A stretch of 64,000 nt of DNA from Pseudomonas putida (GCF_002741075.1 NZ_CP016634.1:5012501-5076500); one strand, 5' to 3'. Numbered from the stretch's first letter, positions 11,464 to 24,714 are shown. Program-made: numbers and translations. The notes: generated from the letters alone by a model not told the origin.

Positions 11464-11561
11464 GGTTTCCTACCTTTTTCAGTGGCTCTGGGGGGAACTT
11501 GTTCTTGCGAATTCTTGGGCAGAACGGGGAATCGGCCCCATTGACCGTCCAGATACAACAC

Positions 11562-11689
11562 GAGGCTGGGAGCCTGGCCGCCGCGCGGTAAAACCGCTCA
11601 GCACAGCCAGGCTGCCAACCTCGGAGATACGCGTGGCGTGTCTGACGCGAATGCTGCCAGGCAGCATTCCCGAAACCTGCGACACGCCA
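11562..11689 (-). promoter_or_regulatory. Double stem-loop in the rpsO-pnp intergenic region
   Basis: Hairpin A pairs 11562-11578 with 11606-11622 (two mismatches). Hairpin B pairs 11634-11642 with 11681-11689 and encloses an almost loopless 10-bp stem at 11649-11669 (GAATGCTGCC with GGCAGCATTC). Neither has a U tract, so they look like processing or stability structures rather than terminators. The 250-base gap holds no gene. Confidence 0.6.
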
Positions 11690-11713
11690 TGCACACCACT
11701 GGCCAGGACGCTA

Positions 11714-11983
11714 TTAGCGACGCAGGCCCAGGCGACCGATCAGGGCGCTGTAACGAGTGGTGTCTTTGCCCTTCAGGTAGTCCAGCAGCTTACGACGCTG
11801 GTTAACCATACGGATCAGGCCACGACGGGAGTGGTGGTCTTTCTCGTTGGCCTTGAAGTGGCCTTGCAGCTTGTTGATGTTGGCGGTCAGCAGAGCAACC
11901 TGCACTTCCGGGCTACCGGTATCGCCGGCGGCTTGCTGGTATTCGGCAACGATCTGAGCTTTTTCTTCAACGCTGAGGGCCAT
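11714..11983 (-). CDS. rpsO: Ribosomal protein S15
   Basis: Small-subunit protein that binds 16S rRNA early in assembly and in E. coli represses its own mRNA. It is 89 residues, the family length, with the characteristic segment [15 protein letters not shown] at about 41 and [12 protein letters not shown] at about 64. The ATG at 11983 ([10 protein letters not shown]) follows AGGAGAAG; an upstream in-frame extension is not S15-like. It lies between truB and pnp as in E. coli. Confidence 0.97.
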   Translation of the reverse strand: MALSVEEKAQIVAEYQQAAGDTGSPEVQVALLTANINKLQGHFKANEKDHHSRRGLIRMVNQRRKLLDYLKGKDTTRYSALIGRLGLRR

Positions 11984-12132
11984 TTGGCTTCTCCTGATAA
12001 ACGGATCCCGCGAACGGTCTCCAATAGGCCAGGGATGAATCCCTGTATTAATGAGAAGAGGTGTGACCGTGCCTATTAACAGCCACCCTCGGTTCCGTAC
12101 GCTTGGGCCTGAGCCCGGGCGTGCGGTTTCGA

Positions 12133-13050
12133 TCATTCCGACCGAATCAGTCGACGCGGCGCAATTCGCCCGTCTTCGCTCACTTCACCGATACCGATGA
12201 AGCGTTCATTGTGATCCTGTACCCGGACCATGCCGAACTGCGGCGCATCCGGCGCGCGAACCGCCTGGCCATGCAGCCAGTAGAACGCGCTGTGCTCGGA
12301 AAGACGCACCAGCGGCCAATCCTGCAACCCGCTGTCGGATGGCATCAGGAAGCGATCGAGCGCTTCGTTGCCACCTTCGGCATGGGCTTGCTCGAGTTCC
12401 TCAAGGGTCACGGTCTGTGCCAGCTCGAAGGGGCCGGCCTGGGTCCGGCGCAGTTCGGCGACGTAGGCACCACAGCCCAACGCCTCACCAATATCCTCCA
12501 CCAACGTGCGGATATAGGTGCCTTTGCTGCAAGCGACCGACAGGCGAACCCGGGTGCCTTCGCACTCGAGCAACTCCAAGCGGCTAATAGTAACAGAACG
12601 CGCCTCGCGCTCCACTACCTCTCCTGCACGCGCCAGTTTGTACAGCGGCTGCCCATCACGCTTGAGGGCCGAGTACATCGGCGGTACCTGGCTGATTTCA
12701 CCGCGAAAACGTGGCAAAACGGCCTCGATGTCGGCGCGACCAACGGTCACATCGCGCGTCTGCAGGACTTCGCCTTCAGCATCGGCGGTACTGGTAGTCT
12801 GCCCCAGTTGCATGACCGTTTCGTAGCCCTTGTCGGAGTCAAGCAGGTACTGGGAGAACTTGGTAGCCTCGCCGAAGCACAGCGGCAGCACACCGGTGGC
12901 CAGCGGATCGAGGCTACCGGTGTGGCCAGCCTTCTCGGCATTGAGCAGCCAGCGGACCTTCTGCAACGCGGCATTGGAGGTGAACCCCAACGGTTTGTCC
13001 AGCAGGATGATGCCGCTGACGTTGCGGCGAATTCGTTTGACCTGGGCCAC
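12133..13050 (-). CDS. truB: tRNA pseudouridine-55 synthase
   Basis: Makes pseudouridine 55 in the T-loop of tRNAs. The 305-residue protein has the catalytic motif [15 protein letters not shown] with aspartate near residue 48, [10 protein letters not shown] near 73, and the [14 protein letters not shown] segment near 180. It starts with GTG at 13050, three bases after the rbfA stop, indicating translational coupling in the nusA-infB operon. Confidence 0.96.
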   Translation of the reverse strand: MAQVKRIRRNVSGIILLDKPLGFTSNAALQKVRWLLNAEKAGHTGSLDPLATGVLPLCFGEATKFSQYLLDSDKGYETVMQLGQTTSTADAEGEVLQTRDVTVGRADIEAVLPRFRGEISQVPPMYSALKRDGQPLYKLARAGEVVEREARSVTISRLELLECEGTRVRLSVACSKGTYIRTLVEDIGEALGCGAYVAELRRTQAGPFELAQTVTLEELEQAHAEGGNEALDRFLMPSDSGLQDWPLVRLSEHSAFYWLHGQAVRAPDAPQFGMVRVQDHNERFIGIGEVSEDGRIAPRRLIRSE

Positions 13051-13053
13051 CGA

Positions 13054-13452
13054 TTACTCCTCGGCGTCCGGCTTGTCGGCATCCTTGTGCAAGCGGTCTT
13101 CGGCCACTGCACGCTCGATCAGCGCCGACAGGTGAGCACCGCGACTGACGCTCTCATCGAAGTGGAAATGCAGCTGCGGCACGCTGCGCAGTTGCATGAC
13201 ACGCCCCAGGTGCAGGCGTAGGAAGCTCGCCGCACTGTTCAGGGCCTTGAGGGTCTGCGGCACGGCATCGACGCCATCCGGGCCCATGACGGTGATGAAG
13301 ACCTTGGCATGGCCTAGGTCACGGTTGACATCCACGGCGGTGATGGTCACCAGGCCGACACGCGGATCCTTGACTTCACGACGGATCAGTTCGGCCAGCT
13401 CGCGCTGCATCTGATCGCCGATGCGTTGGGTACGGCTATATTCTTTTGCCAT
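13054..13452 (-). CDS. rbfA: Ribosome-binding factor A
   Basis: Binds the 30S subunit and assists late 16S rRNA maturation, important in the cold. The 132-residue protein has the single KH-like fold with [18 protein letters not shown] near 28 and the conserved end of the domain [12 protein letters not shown] near 93. The acidic tail (DKPDAEE) is typical. It sits between infB and truB; a GC-rich hairpin separates it from infB. Confidence 0.96.
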   Translation of the reverse strand: MAKEYSRTQRIGDQMQRELAELIRREVKDPRVGLVTITAVDVNRDLGHAKVFITVMGPDGVDAVPQTLKALNSAASFLRLHLGRVMQLRSVPQLHFHFDESVSRGAHLSALIERAVAEDRLHKDADKPDAEE

Positions 13453-13478
13453 TCTTGCTACCTGTAACTAAAGCGGCA

Positions 13479-13512
13479 AACGCCCGGACAGGCTGAGGCC
13501 TGACCGGGCGTT
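13479..13512 (-). other. Hairpin between infB and rbfA
   Basis: AACGCCCGG pairs with CCGGGCGTT around an inner CAGGC/GCCTG stem. On the minus strand it is followed by GTTTGCCGCTTTAG, too few U residues for a strong terminator; it may be a weak attenuator or an mRNA-stabilising structure within the operon. Confidence 0.5.
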
Positions 13513-13567
13513 ACCTTCAGAGGCGCCGCCAACCGCCCTGGGGCGGGGCTTGCGCCCGGCACGGCCC

Positions 13568-16102
13568 TTACAGGGTACGTGCCACCTGGACTTTCTCGAA
13601 GACTTCGATCTTGTCGCCGACCTTGACGTCGTTGTAGCTCTTGACGCCAATACCGCACTCCATGCCCGAACGAACTTCGGCAGCATCGTCCTTGAAGCGA
13701 CGCAGCGATTCCAGTTCGCCTTCGAAGATCACAACGTCCTCGCGCAGTACGCGGATCGGACGGTTGCGGTAAACGGTACCCTCGATGACCATACAGCCAG
13801 CGATGGCGCCGAACTTCGGCGAGCGGAACACGTCACGCACTTCGGCGACACCCAGGATGTTCTCGCGAACATCGCTGCCGAGCATGCCGGTCAGGGCCTT
13901 CTTGACGTCTTCGATGATGTCGTAGATCACGTTGTAGTAACGCATATCCAGACCTTCCTGCTCGACGATCTTGCGCGCACCGGCATCGGCACGCACGTTG
14001 AAGCCGAACAGCACCGCGTTGGACGCCAGCGCCAGGTTGGCATCGCTCTCGGTGATACCACCGACACCGCCACCGATCACGCGTACCTGAACTTCGTCGT
14101 TGCCCAGGCCCGACAGCGAGCCCTGCAGCGCTTCCAGGGAACCGCGAACGTCGGTCTTGAGAACGATGTTGAGCGTCTTCTTCTCTTCCTGACCCATGGT
14201 CTCGAAGATGTTTTCCAGCTTGCCGGCGTGAGCACGGGCCAGCTTGACCTCACGGTACTTGCCTTGGCGGAACAGGGCGACTTCGCGGGCCTTCTTCTCG
14301 TCGGCGACCACGGACAGCTCGTCACCGGCTTCCGGGGTACCGTCCAGGCCGAGAATTTCGACCGGGATCGACGGGCCGGCTTCCTTAACAGGCTTGCCGT
14401 TCTCGTCGAGCATGGCACGCACGCGGCCATAGTTGGAGCCGCACAGGACCATGTCGCCCTGACGCAGGGTACCGTCCTGAACCAGGATGGTAGCCACCGG
14501 ACCACGGCCCTTGTCCAGGCGCGACTCGACCACGACACCACGGCCAGGCGCGGTCGGCGTGGCGGTCAGTTCGAGGATCTCGGCCTGCAGCAGTACGGCC
14601 TCGAGCAGTTCGTCGACACCGGTACCCATCTTCGCGGAAACCTTGACGAACGGAGTGTCACCACCCCAGTCCTCGGAGGTCACGCCTTCGACGGCCAGCT
14701 CGTTACGGATGCGATCGATGTCGGCACCGGGCTTGTCGATCTTGTTCACCGCGACCACCAGCGGAACACCAGCAGCCTTGGCGTGCTGTACGGCTTCGCG
14801 AGTCTGCGGCATCACGCCGTCGTCCGCTGCCACCACCAGGATGACGATGTCGGTGGCCTTGGCACCGCGGGCACGCATCGCGGTGAACGCAGCGTGGCCA
14901 GGGGTGTCGAGGAAGGTGACCATGCCGCGATCGGTTTCGACGTGGTAGGCACCGATGTGCTGAGTAATACCACCGGCCTCGCCTGCGGCAACCTTGGCAC
15001 GACGGATGTAGTCGAGCAGCGAGGTCTTACCGTGGTCGACGTGACCCATGACGGTCACTACCGGTGCACGCGGCTCGGTCTCGCCTTCGAACTTCAGCGA
15101 TTCGGCCAGCGAGTCTTCCAGGGCGGTGTCGCTGATCAGGGTCACTTTGTGGCCCAGTTCTTCGGCTACCAGCTGAGCAGTTTCCTGGTCGAGCACCTGG
15201 TTGATGGTGACCGGGGTACCCAGCTTGAACATGAACTTGACGACTTCAGCGGCCTTGACCGACATCTGCTGCGCAAGCTCGGAAACGGTGATGGTCTCGC
15301 CGATGGTCACGTCACGGATGACAGGACCGGTCGGGTTCTGGAAACCATGCTGGTTGCGCTTCTTCGGCTTGCCCTTGCCGCCGCGACCGCGACGGAAACC
15401 ATCGCTCTCTTCGTCGGTGGTACGTGGGGCAGCGCGAGGGGTCGGCGCTTTTTCCTTTTCCTTGACCTTGACCTTGATGGAAACGCGTGGGGCTTCGCCA
15501 CGGCGCTCGCCACCACGACGGTCTTCTTCGCGGACGCGGCTTTCGTTGCGGCGGGTCTCGTCCTTCTTGCGCTCAGCGGCACGCGCGGCGGCATCTTCGG
15601 ACGCAGGAGCGTCGGCAACAACCGGAGCCGGGGCGGCGACTGCTGCTGGTGCAGCTTTCTCGACAGGCGCCTGGGCAACTGTTTCAGCTGCTTGACGACG
15701 CGCCTGCTCTTCAGCGCGCTGGCGAGCTTCGGCGTCAGCCTTCTCGCGTGCGGCGTTTTCGGCTGCACGGCGCTCTTCCAGCTCGCGCTTCTGCTCAGCC
15801 TGGATTTCCTCCGGGCTGCGCTGCACGAATACTTTCTTCTTGCGTACTTCTACGCTGATGCTTTTGCTACCGGCGACACGCAGGGTGCTGGTGGTCTTGC
15901 GCTGCAAGGTGATCTTGCGCGGCTCTTCCGCCTTGCTCTTGTGGCTGCTCTTCAAATGAGTCAGCAAAACCTGCTTCTCGTTATCGGTCACTACCTGACC
16001 GGCGTCGGTGTGCGGCAGACCTGCCTCACGCATCTGCTGCAGCAGGCGCTCTACCGGTGCCTCGACCTCTTGGGCCAGTTCTTTCACCGTGACTTGCGTC
16101 AT
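13568..16102 (-). CDS. infB: Translation initiation factor IF-2
   Basis: GTPase that brings initiator tRNA to the 30S subunit. The 844-residue protein has two N-terminal IF2_N-like modules (about 1-50 and 270-320), a long charged Ala/Glu/Arg-rich linker (about 90-260), and the GTPase domain from about 345 with G1 [12 protein letters not shown]3 DTPGHAAF and G4 NKIDKPGAD, then domains II-IV. Start ATG at 16102 follows GGAGAG. It is 27 bases after nusA. No truncation. Confidence 0.97.
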   Translation of the reverse strand: MTQVTVKELAQEVEAPVERLLQQMREAGLPHTDAGQVVTDNEKQVLLTHLKSSHKSKAEEPRKITLQRKTTSTLRVAGSKSISVEVRKKKVFVQRSPEEIQAEQKRELEERRAAENAAREKADAEARQRAEEQARRQAAETVAQAPVEKAAPAAVAAPAPVVADAPASEDAAARAAERKKDETRRNESRVREEDRRGGERRGEAPRVSIKVKVKEKEKAPTPRAAPRTTDEESDGFRRGRGGKGKPKKRNQHGFQNPTGPVIRDVTIGETITVSELAQQMSVKAAEVVKFMFKLGTPVTINQVLDQETAQLVAEELGHKVTLISDTALEDSLAESLKFEGETEPRAPVVTVMGHVDHGKTSLLDYIRRAKVAAGEAGGITQHIGAYHVETDRGMVTFLDTPGHAAFTAMRARGAKATDIVILVVAADDGVMPQTREAVQHAKAAGVPLVVAVNKIDKPGADIDRIRNELAVEGVTSEDWGGDTPFVKVSAKMGTGVDELLEAVLLQAEILELTATPTAPGRGVVVESRLDKGRGPVATILVQDGTLRQGDMVLCGSNYGRVRAMLDENGKPVKEAGPSIPVEILGLDGTPEAGDELSVVADEKKAREVALFRQGKYREVKLARAHAGKLENIFETMGQEEKKTLNIVLKTDVRGSLEALQGSLSGLGNDEVQVRVIGGGVGGITESDANLALASNAVLFGFNVRADAGARKIVEQEGLDMRYYNVIYDIIEDVKKALTGMLGSDVRENILGVAEVRDVFRSPKFGAIAGCMVIEGTVYRNRPIRVLREDVVIFEGELESLRRFKDDAAEVRSGMECGIGVKSYNDVKVGDKIEVFEKVQVARTL

Positions 16103-16129
16103 GCACTTCTCTCCTCAGGCCGCGCCTAA

Positions 16130-17611
16130 TTACTCGAACCAATGGGCTCGGGCGGCCATGATCAACTTGCCGGCACGCTCTTCGTCGATGCCGTCGATGT
16201 CGAGCAGATCGTCAATCGACTGCTCGGCCAGGTCTTCGCGGTTAACCACGCCGCGCACCGCCAGTTCCGCCGCCAGGTCCTTGTCCATGCCCTCGAGGGA
16301 GAGCAGGTCGTCGGCCGGATGGGCGTCTGCCAGTTTTTCTTCGGTAGCGATGGCCTTGGTCAACAAACGGTCCTTGGCACGAGCACGCAGCTCGTTGACG
16401 ATGTCCTCGTCAAAGCCATCGATGTTGAGCATTTCTTCCAACGGTACGTAGGCAATCTCTTCGAGGCTGGTGAAGCCTTCGTCGACCAGCACTTGGGCCA
16501 GCTCCTCGTCGACTTCCAGTTCCTCGATGAAGTTGCGCAGGATGTCGCCGGTTTCTGCTTGTTGCTTGGCCTGGATGTCCTTCTCGGTCATGACGTTCAG
16601 GGTCCAGCCGGTCAACTGACTGGCCAGGCGAACGTTCTGACCACCACGGCCAATGGCTTGGGCCAGGTTGTCCTCGGCGACTGCGATGTCCATTGCATGG
16701 GCATCTTCATCAACGATGATCGCCGCGACTTCGGCCGGCGACATGGCATTGATGACGAACTGCGCCGGGTTCTCGTCCCACAGGACGATATCCACGCGCT
16801 CACCACCCAGCTCGCCGGATACGGCCTGGACGCGCGAACCCCGCATGCCGATGCAGGCACCTTGCGGGTCGATACGCTTGTCCTTGGAGCGGACGGCGAT
16901 CTTGGCACGCGACCCCGGATCGCGGGAGGCGGCCATGACTTCGATGAGACCTTCAGCGATCTCTGGCACTTCGATGCGGAACAGCTCGATCAGCATCTGC
17001 GGCGCGGTGCGCGACAGGATCAGCTGAGGACCACGGTTCTCGGTGCGGATTTCCTTGAGCAGCGCACGCAGGCGGACACCGACACGGAAGGTCTCGCGTG
17101 GGATGATGTCCTCGCGGGCCAGCAGGGCCTCGGCGTTGTTGCCCAGGTCAACGATGACGTTGTCGCGGGTCACTTTCTTGACGGTGCCGGAGATGATCTC
17201 GCCAACACGCTCGCGGTAGGCGTCGACAACCTGGGCGCGCTCGGCCTCGCGGACCTTCTGCACGATCACCTGCTTGGCAGTCTGGGCGGCGATGCGGCCG
17301 AACTCGATCGACTCGATCTTCTCTTCGATCACGTCACCGACCTTGGCATCAGGGTGGGTCTCGTGGATCTTGCTCAACCAGGTCTCGATCGCCGGATCAT
17401 CCAGATCGGCTTCGTCAACCACGGTCCAGCGACGGAAGGTCTCGTAGCTACCGGTGTGGCGGTTGATTTCCACACGCAGGTCGACTTCGTCCTCAAAACG
17501 TTTTTTGGTTGCAGTGGCCAGGGCCACTTCCAGCGCTTCGAAAATGACGCCGGGTGGTACACCCTTTTCGTTGGATACCGATTCAACAACCAGCAGTACT
17601 TCTTTGCTCAT
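16130..17611 (-). CDS. nusA: Transcription elongation factor NusA
   Basis: Binds RNA polymerase and nascent RNA, controls pausing, termination and antitermination. The 493-residue protein has the N-terminal RNAP-binding domain, an S1 domain near 135-200 ([21 protein letters not shown] in part), two KH domains (about 230-350, with [10 protein letters not shown] and [10 protein letters not shown]), and two acidic C-terminal repeats rich in helix-hairpin-helix-like [13 protein letters not shown]. The ATG at 17611 ([10 protein letters not shown]) is the family start; 7 upstream codons are open but not conserved. It follows rimP by 59 bases. Confidence 0.97.
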   Translation of the reverse strand: MSKEVLLVVESVSNEKGVPPGVIFEALEVALATATKKRFEDEVDLRVEINRHTGSYETFRRWTVVDEADLDDPAIETWLSKIHETHPDAKVGDVIEEKIESIEFGRIAAQTAKQVIVQKVREAERAQVVDAYRERVGEIISGTVKKVTRDNVIVDLGNNAEALLAREDIIPRETFRVGVRLRALLKEIRTENRGPQLILSRTAPQMLIELFRIEVPEIAEGLIEVMAASRDPGSRAKIAVRSKDKRIDPQGACIGMRGSRVQAVSGELGGERVDIVLWDENPAQFVINAMSPAEVAAIIVDEDAHAMDIAVAEDNLAQAIGRGGQNVRLASQLTGWTLNVMTEKDIQAKQQAETGDILRNFIEELEVDEELAQVLVDEGFTSLEEIAYVPLEEMLNIDGFDEDIVNELRARAKDRLLTKAIATEEKLADAHPADDLLSLEGMDKDLAAELAVRGVVNREDLAEQSIDDLLDIDGIDEERAGKLIMAARAHWFE

Positions 17612-17670
17612 CGTACGCCTCGCCTTGCGCAAGCCATTGGACCCGGATAGTCCGCCGGGCCCGGCACGTC

Positions 17671-18129
17671 TCAGTCAAAACTGGGAATAATATTGGCCTT
17701 GTCGATCGAGTCGATCGGCAACAGGAACTCATGGTTGTCCACCTGGACCACCACATCCTGGTCCTCCACACCGCGGAGAAGGCCCTGGAAGTTACGACGA
17801 CCTTCGAAGGGCGTACGCAGCTTGATCTTCACTTGTTCGCCGGCATGCGAGGCAAACTGTTCCAGAGTGAACAGTGGGCGGTCCATGCCAGGAGAAGACA
17901 CCTCGAGGGTATATTCGTTGGTGATCGGATCTTCCACATCCAAGATGGCACTGGCTTGACGACTGACAGCTTCGCAATCGTCCACCAGGATTCCGCCTTC
18001 CTTGTCGATATAGATGCGCAGTACCGAATGCTTACCCTGGGAAACGTACTCGATCCCCCAGCATTGATAGCCCAGACCCTCGACCACCGGGGCCAACAAG
18101 GCCTGCAACTGTTCTAGCTTGCTCGACAC
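17671..18129 (-). CDS. rimP: Ribosome maturation factor RimP
   Basis: Assists 30S subunit assembly. The 152-residue protein matches the family ([17 protein letters not shown] near 38, [15 protein letters not shown] near 74, [11 protein letters not shown] at the end). The start is GTG at 18129 (VSSKLEQLQ) with GAGGGGG about 5 bases upstream; an open frame extends to 18285 through the terminator and tRNA and is not real. First protein gene of the rimP-nusA-infB-rbfA-truB-rpsO-pnp series, only 26 bases after a strong terminator. Confidence 0.95.
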   Translation of the reverse strand: MSSKLEQLQALLAPVVEGLGYQCWGIEYVSQGKHSVLRIYIDKEGGILVDDCEAVSRQASAILDVEDPITNEYTLEVSSPGMDRPLFTLEQFASHAGEQVKIKLRTPFEGRRNFQGLLRGVEDQDVVVQVDNHEFLLPIDSIDKANIIPSFD

Positions 18130-18154
18130 CTGAACCCCCTCGTGCATGCTGTGC

Positions 18155-18180
18155 AAATAAAAAATGGGCGAAGCGCCCAT
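18155..18180 (-). terminator. Intrinsic terminator 2, between tRNA-fMet and rimP
   Basis: Perfect ATGGGCG-CTT-CGCCCAT stem on the minus strand followed by TTTTTATTTG. It ends about 26 bases before the rimP start. Confidence 0.85.
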
Positions 18181-18225
18181 CCCTGAAAGCGCCGTTGAAC
18201 AACGACGCAAGAACTGTTCAGCTAG

Positions 18226-18249
18226 CAAAAAGCCCCTGAAAAGGGGCTC
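18226..18249 (-). terminator. Intrinsic terminator 1, after tRNA-fMet
   Basis: AGCCCC-TTTTCA-GGGGCT followed by TTTTTG on the minus strand, 10 bases beyond the CCA end of the initiator tRNA. Confidence 0.85.
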
Positions 18250-18258
18250 CGCTGAAGC

Positions 18259-18335
<77 letters not shown>

Positions 18336-18399
18336 ACAAAGCTGGGGCGAAAGTATAAGACCGAACCCGCTACAGGGTCAATCTAACCTCCACCTGCAA

Positions 18400-18420
18400 G
18401 AAAGCCCGCTAAAGCGGGCT
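18400..18420 (-). terminator. Hairpin between the two tRNA genes
   Basis: AGCCCGC-TTTA-GCGGGCT on the minus strand followed by TTCTTGC. A short U-rich tail makes it a moderate terminator or a processing signal after tRNA-Leu. Confidence 0.6.
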
Positions 18421-18433
18421 CTCATGCTTCAAT

Positions 18434-18519
18434 TGGTACCGAGAAGGGGACTCGAACCCCTACACCCTATGGGCACAACCACCTCAAGGTTGCGTGTCTA
18501 CCAATTCCACCACCTCGGC
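18434..18519 (-). tRNA. tRNA-Leu (anticodon GAG)
   Basis: An 86-base class II tRNA with a long variable arm (TTGTGCCCATAGGGTGT region) and encoded CCA. The anticodon loop reads CTTGAGG, so the anticodon is GAG. It lies 21 bases after the secG stop and is probably processed from the secG transcript. Confidence 0.97.
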
Positions 18520-18540
18520 AATACTACTTCTTGAAACCCG

Positions 18541-18933
18541 TTACTTCTGCTCTTCAGTTGGAGGAGGTACATCACCAGCATTGGTGGTTTCGCTCTTCTT
18601 CTCTTGGAGCACCGGTACATCATCACTTACTGCCGGCTTCTGCTCTTTGACTTCCAGTACCGCTGGATCTGGCAGACCTGCTTGAGTCAGCTGATGAGCT
18701 TTCTCTTTAGCGAAGTATCCTAACCCAAGAGCAGTCAAAAAGAAAGTGGCAGCAAGTATAGCAGTAACTTTACTCAAAAAGGTAGCGGAACCTTGGCTTC
18801 CGAACACAGTATTTGAAGCACCTGCGCCGAAAGATGCACCTGCTTCCGCACCTTTACCCTGTTGCAACAGAACCAGCACTACCACAGCCAGTGCAGCCAA
18901 CAGATGAAAAACAACTACGACTGTTTCCAGCAT
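18541..18933 (-). CDS. secG: Preprotein translocase subunit SecG
   Basis: Inner-membrane subunit of the SecYEG channel. The 130-residue protein has two membrane helices (about 2-22 and 50-70) separated by the conserved cytoplasmic loop [17 protein letters not shown] and [10 protein letters not shown]. The long acidic, Pro-rich tail (about 80-130) is a common variable end. The ATG at 18933 starts 4 bases after tpiA ends. The gene is visibly less GC-rich than its neighbours. Confidence 0.95.
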   Translation of the reverse strand: MLETVVVVFHLLAALAVVVLVLLQQGKGAEAGASFGAGASNTVFGSQGSATFLSKVTAILAATFFLTALGLGYFAKEKAHQLTQAGLPDPAVLEVKEQKPAVSDDVPVLQEKKSETTNAGDVPPPTEEQK

Positions 18934-18937
18934 TTGT

Positions 18938-19693
18938 TCAGTTTCCTGCGGCGCGACAAATTGCACCGAATTCGTCTGCGTTCAGGGACGCTCCACCAAT
19001 GAGCCCCCCATCGATATCCGGCATGCCGAACAGTTCGGCCGCATTGGCCGCCTTCACGCTGCCGCCATAGAGAAGCTGCACGTTTGCGGCAACTTCGGCG
19101 TCCTGCGCCGCCAGCTGCGCTCGAATGGCTGCATGCACATCCTGAGCTTGCTGAGGCGTGGCCGTCAGACCTGTACCGATGGCCCAAACAGGCTCATAGG
19201 CGATTACTGCATTGGCAAAAGCCGCAACACCGAACTCATCGATGATACTGCTCAGTTGACGCCCGACTACCTCCAGCGTCTTGCCTGCCTCGCGCTCCTC
19301 GAGGGTTTCCCCCACACAGAGCACTGGTTTCAAACCACTTGCCTGGGCGGCTGCAAACTTGCGATTGAGCACTTCATCGCTCTCGCCAATGATCTGGCGA
19401 CGCTCAGAGTGCCCGACCAGCACAAGCTTGCAGCCTGCTTCAGCCAGCTGACTCGGTGCGATTTCGCCGGTCAGCGCGCCCTGTTCGGGCTGTACAGCAG
19501 AATTCTGTGCGCCGACGACGATTCCCTTACCCTGCAAGCCTTCAACCACCTGAGTGATGAAAAGGGATGGCGGGAACACCGCGACTTCCACTCCGCCCGG
19601 CAAGGCCAGATTGCTCAAGCCTTCGGTCAGCTCAGCGACGCTGGCGCGGGTACCGTGCATCTTCCAGTTACCAGCTACCATGGGGCGACGCAT
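18938..19693 (-). CDS. tpiA: Triosephosphate isomerase
   Basis: Interconverts dihydroxyacetone phosphate and glyceraldehyde 3-phosphate. The 251-residue TIM barrel has the N-terminal GNWKMHG (catalytic lysine near 11), GHSERR (catalytic histidine near 95), [11 protein letters not shown] (catalytic glutamate near 167, loop 6) and the phosphate-binding [10 protein letters not shown] near 208. It lies between glmM and secG, 4 bases from secG. A 9-bp inverted repeat lies at 19718-19746 upstream. Confidence 0.97.
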   Translation of the reverse strand: MRRPMVAGNWKMHGTRASVAELTEGLSNLALPGGVEVAVFPPSLFITQVVEGLQGKGIVVGAQNSAVQPEQGALTGEIAPSQLAEAGCKLVLVGHSERRQIIGESDEVLNRKFAAAQASGLKPVLCVGETLEEREAGKTLEVVGRQLSSIIDEFGVAAFANAVIAYEPVWAIGTGLTATPQQAQDVHAAIRAQLAAQDAEVAANVQLLYGGSVKAANAAELFGMPDIDGGLIGGASLNADEFGAICRAAGN

Positions 19694-19759
19694 GCTTTAC
19701 CTCGTCGGTCAAAGTGGGCGCAGATCTTACCCAACCCGATCTGCGCTGGCAAGCCTATT

Positions 19760-21100
19760 TCAGGCACAAACTTCAGCGACCAACTTGGCCAGCGCTTCGG
19801 CATGGCCGCGAACCTGATTTTCGTCGTCGCCCTCGACCATGACCCGCACCAGCGGCTCGGTACCAGACTTGCGCAACAGCACACGCCCGCGCCCAGCCAT
19901 GGCCTCGGTGACCTTGGCACTGGCGTCCTGCACGGTCGGATTCTCCAGCGGATCGACCTTGCTCGCGCCAAAGCGCACATTGATCAATACCTGCGGGCAC
20001 TTGCGCAGCCCCTGGCGAGCCTGGGCCAGCGTCTCGCCCCGACGCTTGAGTGCCATCAGCACCTGCAGCGCGGCAATGATCGCATCACCGGTAGTGGTGT
20101 GGTTGCAGCACACAACGTGCCCCGAATTTTCGCCACCGAGCTGCCAGTCGCGCTCAAGCAGCTCAGCCATCACATAGCGGTCACCCACCTTGGCCCGGGC
20201 AAAGGGAATGTCCAGGTCCTTGAGCGCCAGCTCCAGGCCCAGATTGCTCATCAGGGTACCCACCACTCCCCCCTGCAGTTTGCCTCGGTCTTTCAGGTCA
20301 CGCGCGATGATGAACAGCAGTTCGTCACCATCGACGATGGCGCCGGTATGGTCGACCATCAGCACACGGTCACCATCGCCGTCGAAGGCGATCCCAAGGT
20401 CGGCATGGCCTACCAGCACAGCGGCCTGCAGCGACTCGATATGGGTCGAGCCGCACCCTTCATTGATGTTCAGCCCATCAGGCTGGGCGTGCAGCACAGT
20501 GACGTCGGCACCGAGCTCACGGAACACGCTTGGGGCCACCTTGTAGGTCGCACCATGGGCGCAATCGATCACCAATTTAAGCCCTTCGAAGCTGGTGCTG
20601 GTCGGCACGCTGCTCTTGCAGAACTCAATGTAACGGCCCGCCGCATCGTTGATGCGCGACACCTTCCCCAGCTTGCTCGACTCGACCACGGTCATCGGCT
20701 GGTCGAGCAGTTCTTCGATCATCAACTCGACCTCGTCAGGCAACTTGGTGCCCTGGCCGGAGAAGAACTTGATGCCATTGTCATCGTGCGGATTGTGCGA
20801 GGCACTGATGACGATACCCGCCTCGGCATGGAAGGTACGGGTCAGGTAAGCGATCGCTGGAGTCGGCATGGGCCCCAACAGCATCACATCGGCACCGGCG
20901 GCAGAGAGACCGGCTTCCAGCGCGGATTCGAACATGTAGCCCGAGATCCGGGTGTCTTTGCCCACCAGCACGCGGCAATTGCCTTGCTTGCGGAATGCCA
21001 TTCCCGCCGCCCAGCCCAGCTTAAGCATGAAGTCGGGGGTGATGGGGTATTCGCCGACGCGGCCACGGATACCGTCGGTACCAAAGTATTTTCTGCTCAT
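19760..21100 (-). CDS. glmM: Phosphoglucosamine mutase
   Basis: Converts glucosamine 6-phosphate to glucosamine 1-phosphate for UDP-GlcNAc, hence peptidoglycan and LPS. The 446-residue protein has the phosphoserine loop [19 protein letters not shown] (serine near 101), the Mg-binding FDGDGDR near 240, and the sugar-phosphate loop [13 protein letters not shown] near 410. It starts 16 bases after folP ends, the usual folP-glmM pair. Confidence 0.97.
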   Translation of the reverse strand: MSRKYFGTDGIRGRVGEYPITPDFMLKLGWAAGMAFRKQGNCRVLVGKDTRISGYMFESALEAGLSAAGADVMLLGPMPTPAIAYLTRTFHAEAGIVISASHNPHDDNGIKFFSGQGTKLPDEVELMIEELLDQPMTVVESSKLGKVSRINDAAGRYIEFCKSSVPTSTSFEGLKLVIDCAHGATYKVAPSVFRELGADVTVLHAQPDGLNINEGCGSTHIESLQAAVLVGHADLGIAFDGDGDRVLMVDHTGAIVDGDELLFIIARDLKDRGKLQGGVVGTLMSNLGLELALKDLDIPFARAKVGDRYVMAELLERDWQLGGENSGHVVCCNHTTTGDAIIAALQVLMALKRRGETLAQARQGLRKCPQVLINVRFGASKVDPLENPTVQDASAKVTEAMAGRGRVLLRKSGTEPLVRVMVEGDDENQVRGHAEALAKLVAEVCA

Positions 21101-21116
21101 AGGGACTCCAATGTTC

Positions 21117-21968
21117 TTATTCGGCGTTCTGCACCGCAGTGATCATTCGCACCACGTCGACAGTCTCGGCCACATCGTGCACTCGCAGGATGCTGGCGCC
21201 TTTGGTCATGGCCAATGCCGCCAGCGCCAAGCTGCCGTAAAGCCGCTCATCCACGGGGCGATCAAGCGTGAGGCCGATCATGCTCTTGCGCGAGACGCCA
21301 ACCAGCAACGGCCTCCCCAGGCGATAGAGCACTTCCATGTGTTTGAAGAGACTGAGGTTGTGACCAAGCGTCTTGGCAAAGCCAAAACCCGGATCGAGGA
21401 TGATTCGGTCGGCGTCGATCCCCGCGGCAGCGCAGGCGGCCATTCGCAGCTCAAGATAGCGCGTCACATCAGCAGCCACATCATCGTAATGCGGATTGTC
21501 CTGCATGTTGCCCGGCTCGCCACGCATGTGCATCAGGCATACGGGCAGCCCCGTATCGGCAGCGGCATCCAAGGCACCATCGCGCTCCAGGGCTCGCACG
21601 TCATTGATCAGCCCCGCACCCAGGCGAGCGGACTCGCGCATGACCGCTGGAGTGGAGGTATCGACCGATATGATGACGTCGAGCCGGCTGTTGATCGCCT
21701 CGACCATGGGCGCTACACGCTCCAATTCCTCGGTCGGAGAAACAGCCCTGGCTCCGGGACGGGTGGATTCGCCGCCGATGTCGATCAGGGTCGCACCGGC
21801 TGCCACCATCGCCTCGGCATGGCGCAAGGCCTCGTCGCGCTGATTGAAGCGCCCACCGTCGGAGAAGGAATCGGGGGTGATATTGAGGATACCCATGACA
21901 TGGGTACGGGACAAATCAAGAACCCGGTTGCCGCAAGGCAACCGGGTTGGGTACTGCTGTGAGCTCAT
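21117..21968 (-). CDS. folP: Dihydropteroate synthase
   Basis: Joins p-aminobenzoate to hydroxymethyl-dihydropterin pyrophosphate in folate synthesis; target of sulfonamides. The 283-residue TIM-barrel protein shows [15 protein letters not shown] near 25 and [11 protein letters not shown] near 62, the two signatures, and the conserved RKSMIG near 222. It lies 8 bases after the ftsH stop and upstream of glmM. Confidence 0.97.
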   Translation of the reverse strand: MSSQQYPTRLPCGNRVLDLSRTHVMGILNITPDSFSDGGRFNQRDEALRHAEAMVAAGATLIDIGGESTRPGARAVSPTEELERVAPMVEAINSRLDVIISVDTSTPAVMRESARLGAGLINDVRALERDGALDAAADTGLPVCLMHMRGEPGNMQDNPHYDDVAADVTRYLELRMAACAAAGIDADRIILDPGFGFAKTLGHNLSLFKHMEVLYRLGRPLLVGVSRKSMIGLTLDRPVDERLYGSLALAALAMTKGASILRVHDVAETVDVVRMITAVQNAE

Positions 21969-21976
21969 AGATGCCC

Positions 21977-23893
<1,917 letters not shown>

Positions 23894-24087
23894 TTAGCTA
23901 CCCTCTGAGGCCGGCGCACGACGCAGCCGTGCCTCGCATGATATTCACCGCCCTAACTTACTACATTACCTACGCATCCGCAGGCGCCGTCTGTAACCCT
24001 TTGTGAAAGCTAGACTACACGAAGTTCGGACGATCCTGACGGAACCGCCGATTGGAAATAACTATCGGCTGATCCGCAAAACGCCCC

Positions 24088-24714
24088 TCACGCCCCTTTG
24101 AAGCCGCGACCCAACAGGTACTGCTCGCGAGAGCGATCGCGGGAAGACGACGGTTTGCGCATCTGCACCTTGTCGAACTTGCCACGCACATCCTTGAGAT
24201 ACTGGTCGAAACCTTCACCCTGGAAGATCTTGATCAAGAAATCCCCGCCTGGGCGCAACACGCGGCTCGCCAGGTCCAGGGCCAGTTCGCACAGGAACAT
24301 GGCACGTGGCATGTCCACGGCGGGCGTACCACTCATATTGGGGGCCATGTCTGAAATCACAAGGTCCACGTGCGAATCACCGACTGCTTCGAGGATTCGC
24401 TGGAGCACCTCATCCTGGGTAAAGTCGCCCTGAATGAAGGTAACGTCGGGGATCGAGTCCATTTCCAGGATGTCAGAGGCGATCAGACGCCCTTGACCAC
24501 CAATCAGACGACTGGTCACCTGCGACCAGCCACCCGGTGCAGCGCCGAGGTCGATCACACTCATGCCAGGGCGGATCAGCTTGTCCTTTTCCTGGATCTC
24601 CAGCAGCTTGTAGCTCGCACGCGAGCGATAGCCATCCTTCTGCGCCTGCTTGACGAAAGGATCGTTGAAATGCTCTCTCAGCCAGTTATGGCTGCTCTTG
24701 GAACGTTGCGCCAC
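24088..24714 (-). CDS. rlmE: 23S rRNA 2'-O-methyltransferase RlmE (FtsJ)
   Basis: Methylates U2552 of 23S rRNA and helps late 50S assembly. The 208-residue protein has the SAM-binding motif [14 protein letters not shown] near 54 and the catalytic K-D-K-E set (K near 37, SDMAPN aspartate near 123, K near 163 in FLIKIF). Divergent from yhbY and followed by ftsH, the usual order. The 190-base gap to ftsH shows no gene. Confidence 0.96.
   Translation of the reverse strand: MAQRSKSSHNWLREHFNDPFVKQAQKDGYRSRASYKLLEIQEKDKLIRPGMSVIDLGAAPGGWSQVTSRLIGGQGRLIASDILEMDSIPDVTFIQGDFTQDEVLQRILEAVGDSHVDLVISDMAPNMSGTPAVDMPRAMFLCELALDLASRVLRPGGDFLIKIFQGEGFDQYLKDVRGKFDKVQMRKPSSSRDRSREQYLLGRGFKGA

Noticed and set aside
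9166..11544. 792-codon open frame opposite pnp
   Set aside because: Shadow of pnp, running through its terminator and the transposase remnant.
13550..16129. 859-codon open frame opposite infB
   Set aside because: Shadow of infB, with low-complexity Val/Leu/Gly composition from the reverse of the Ala/Glu linker.
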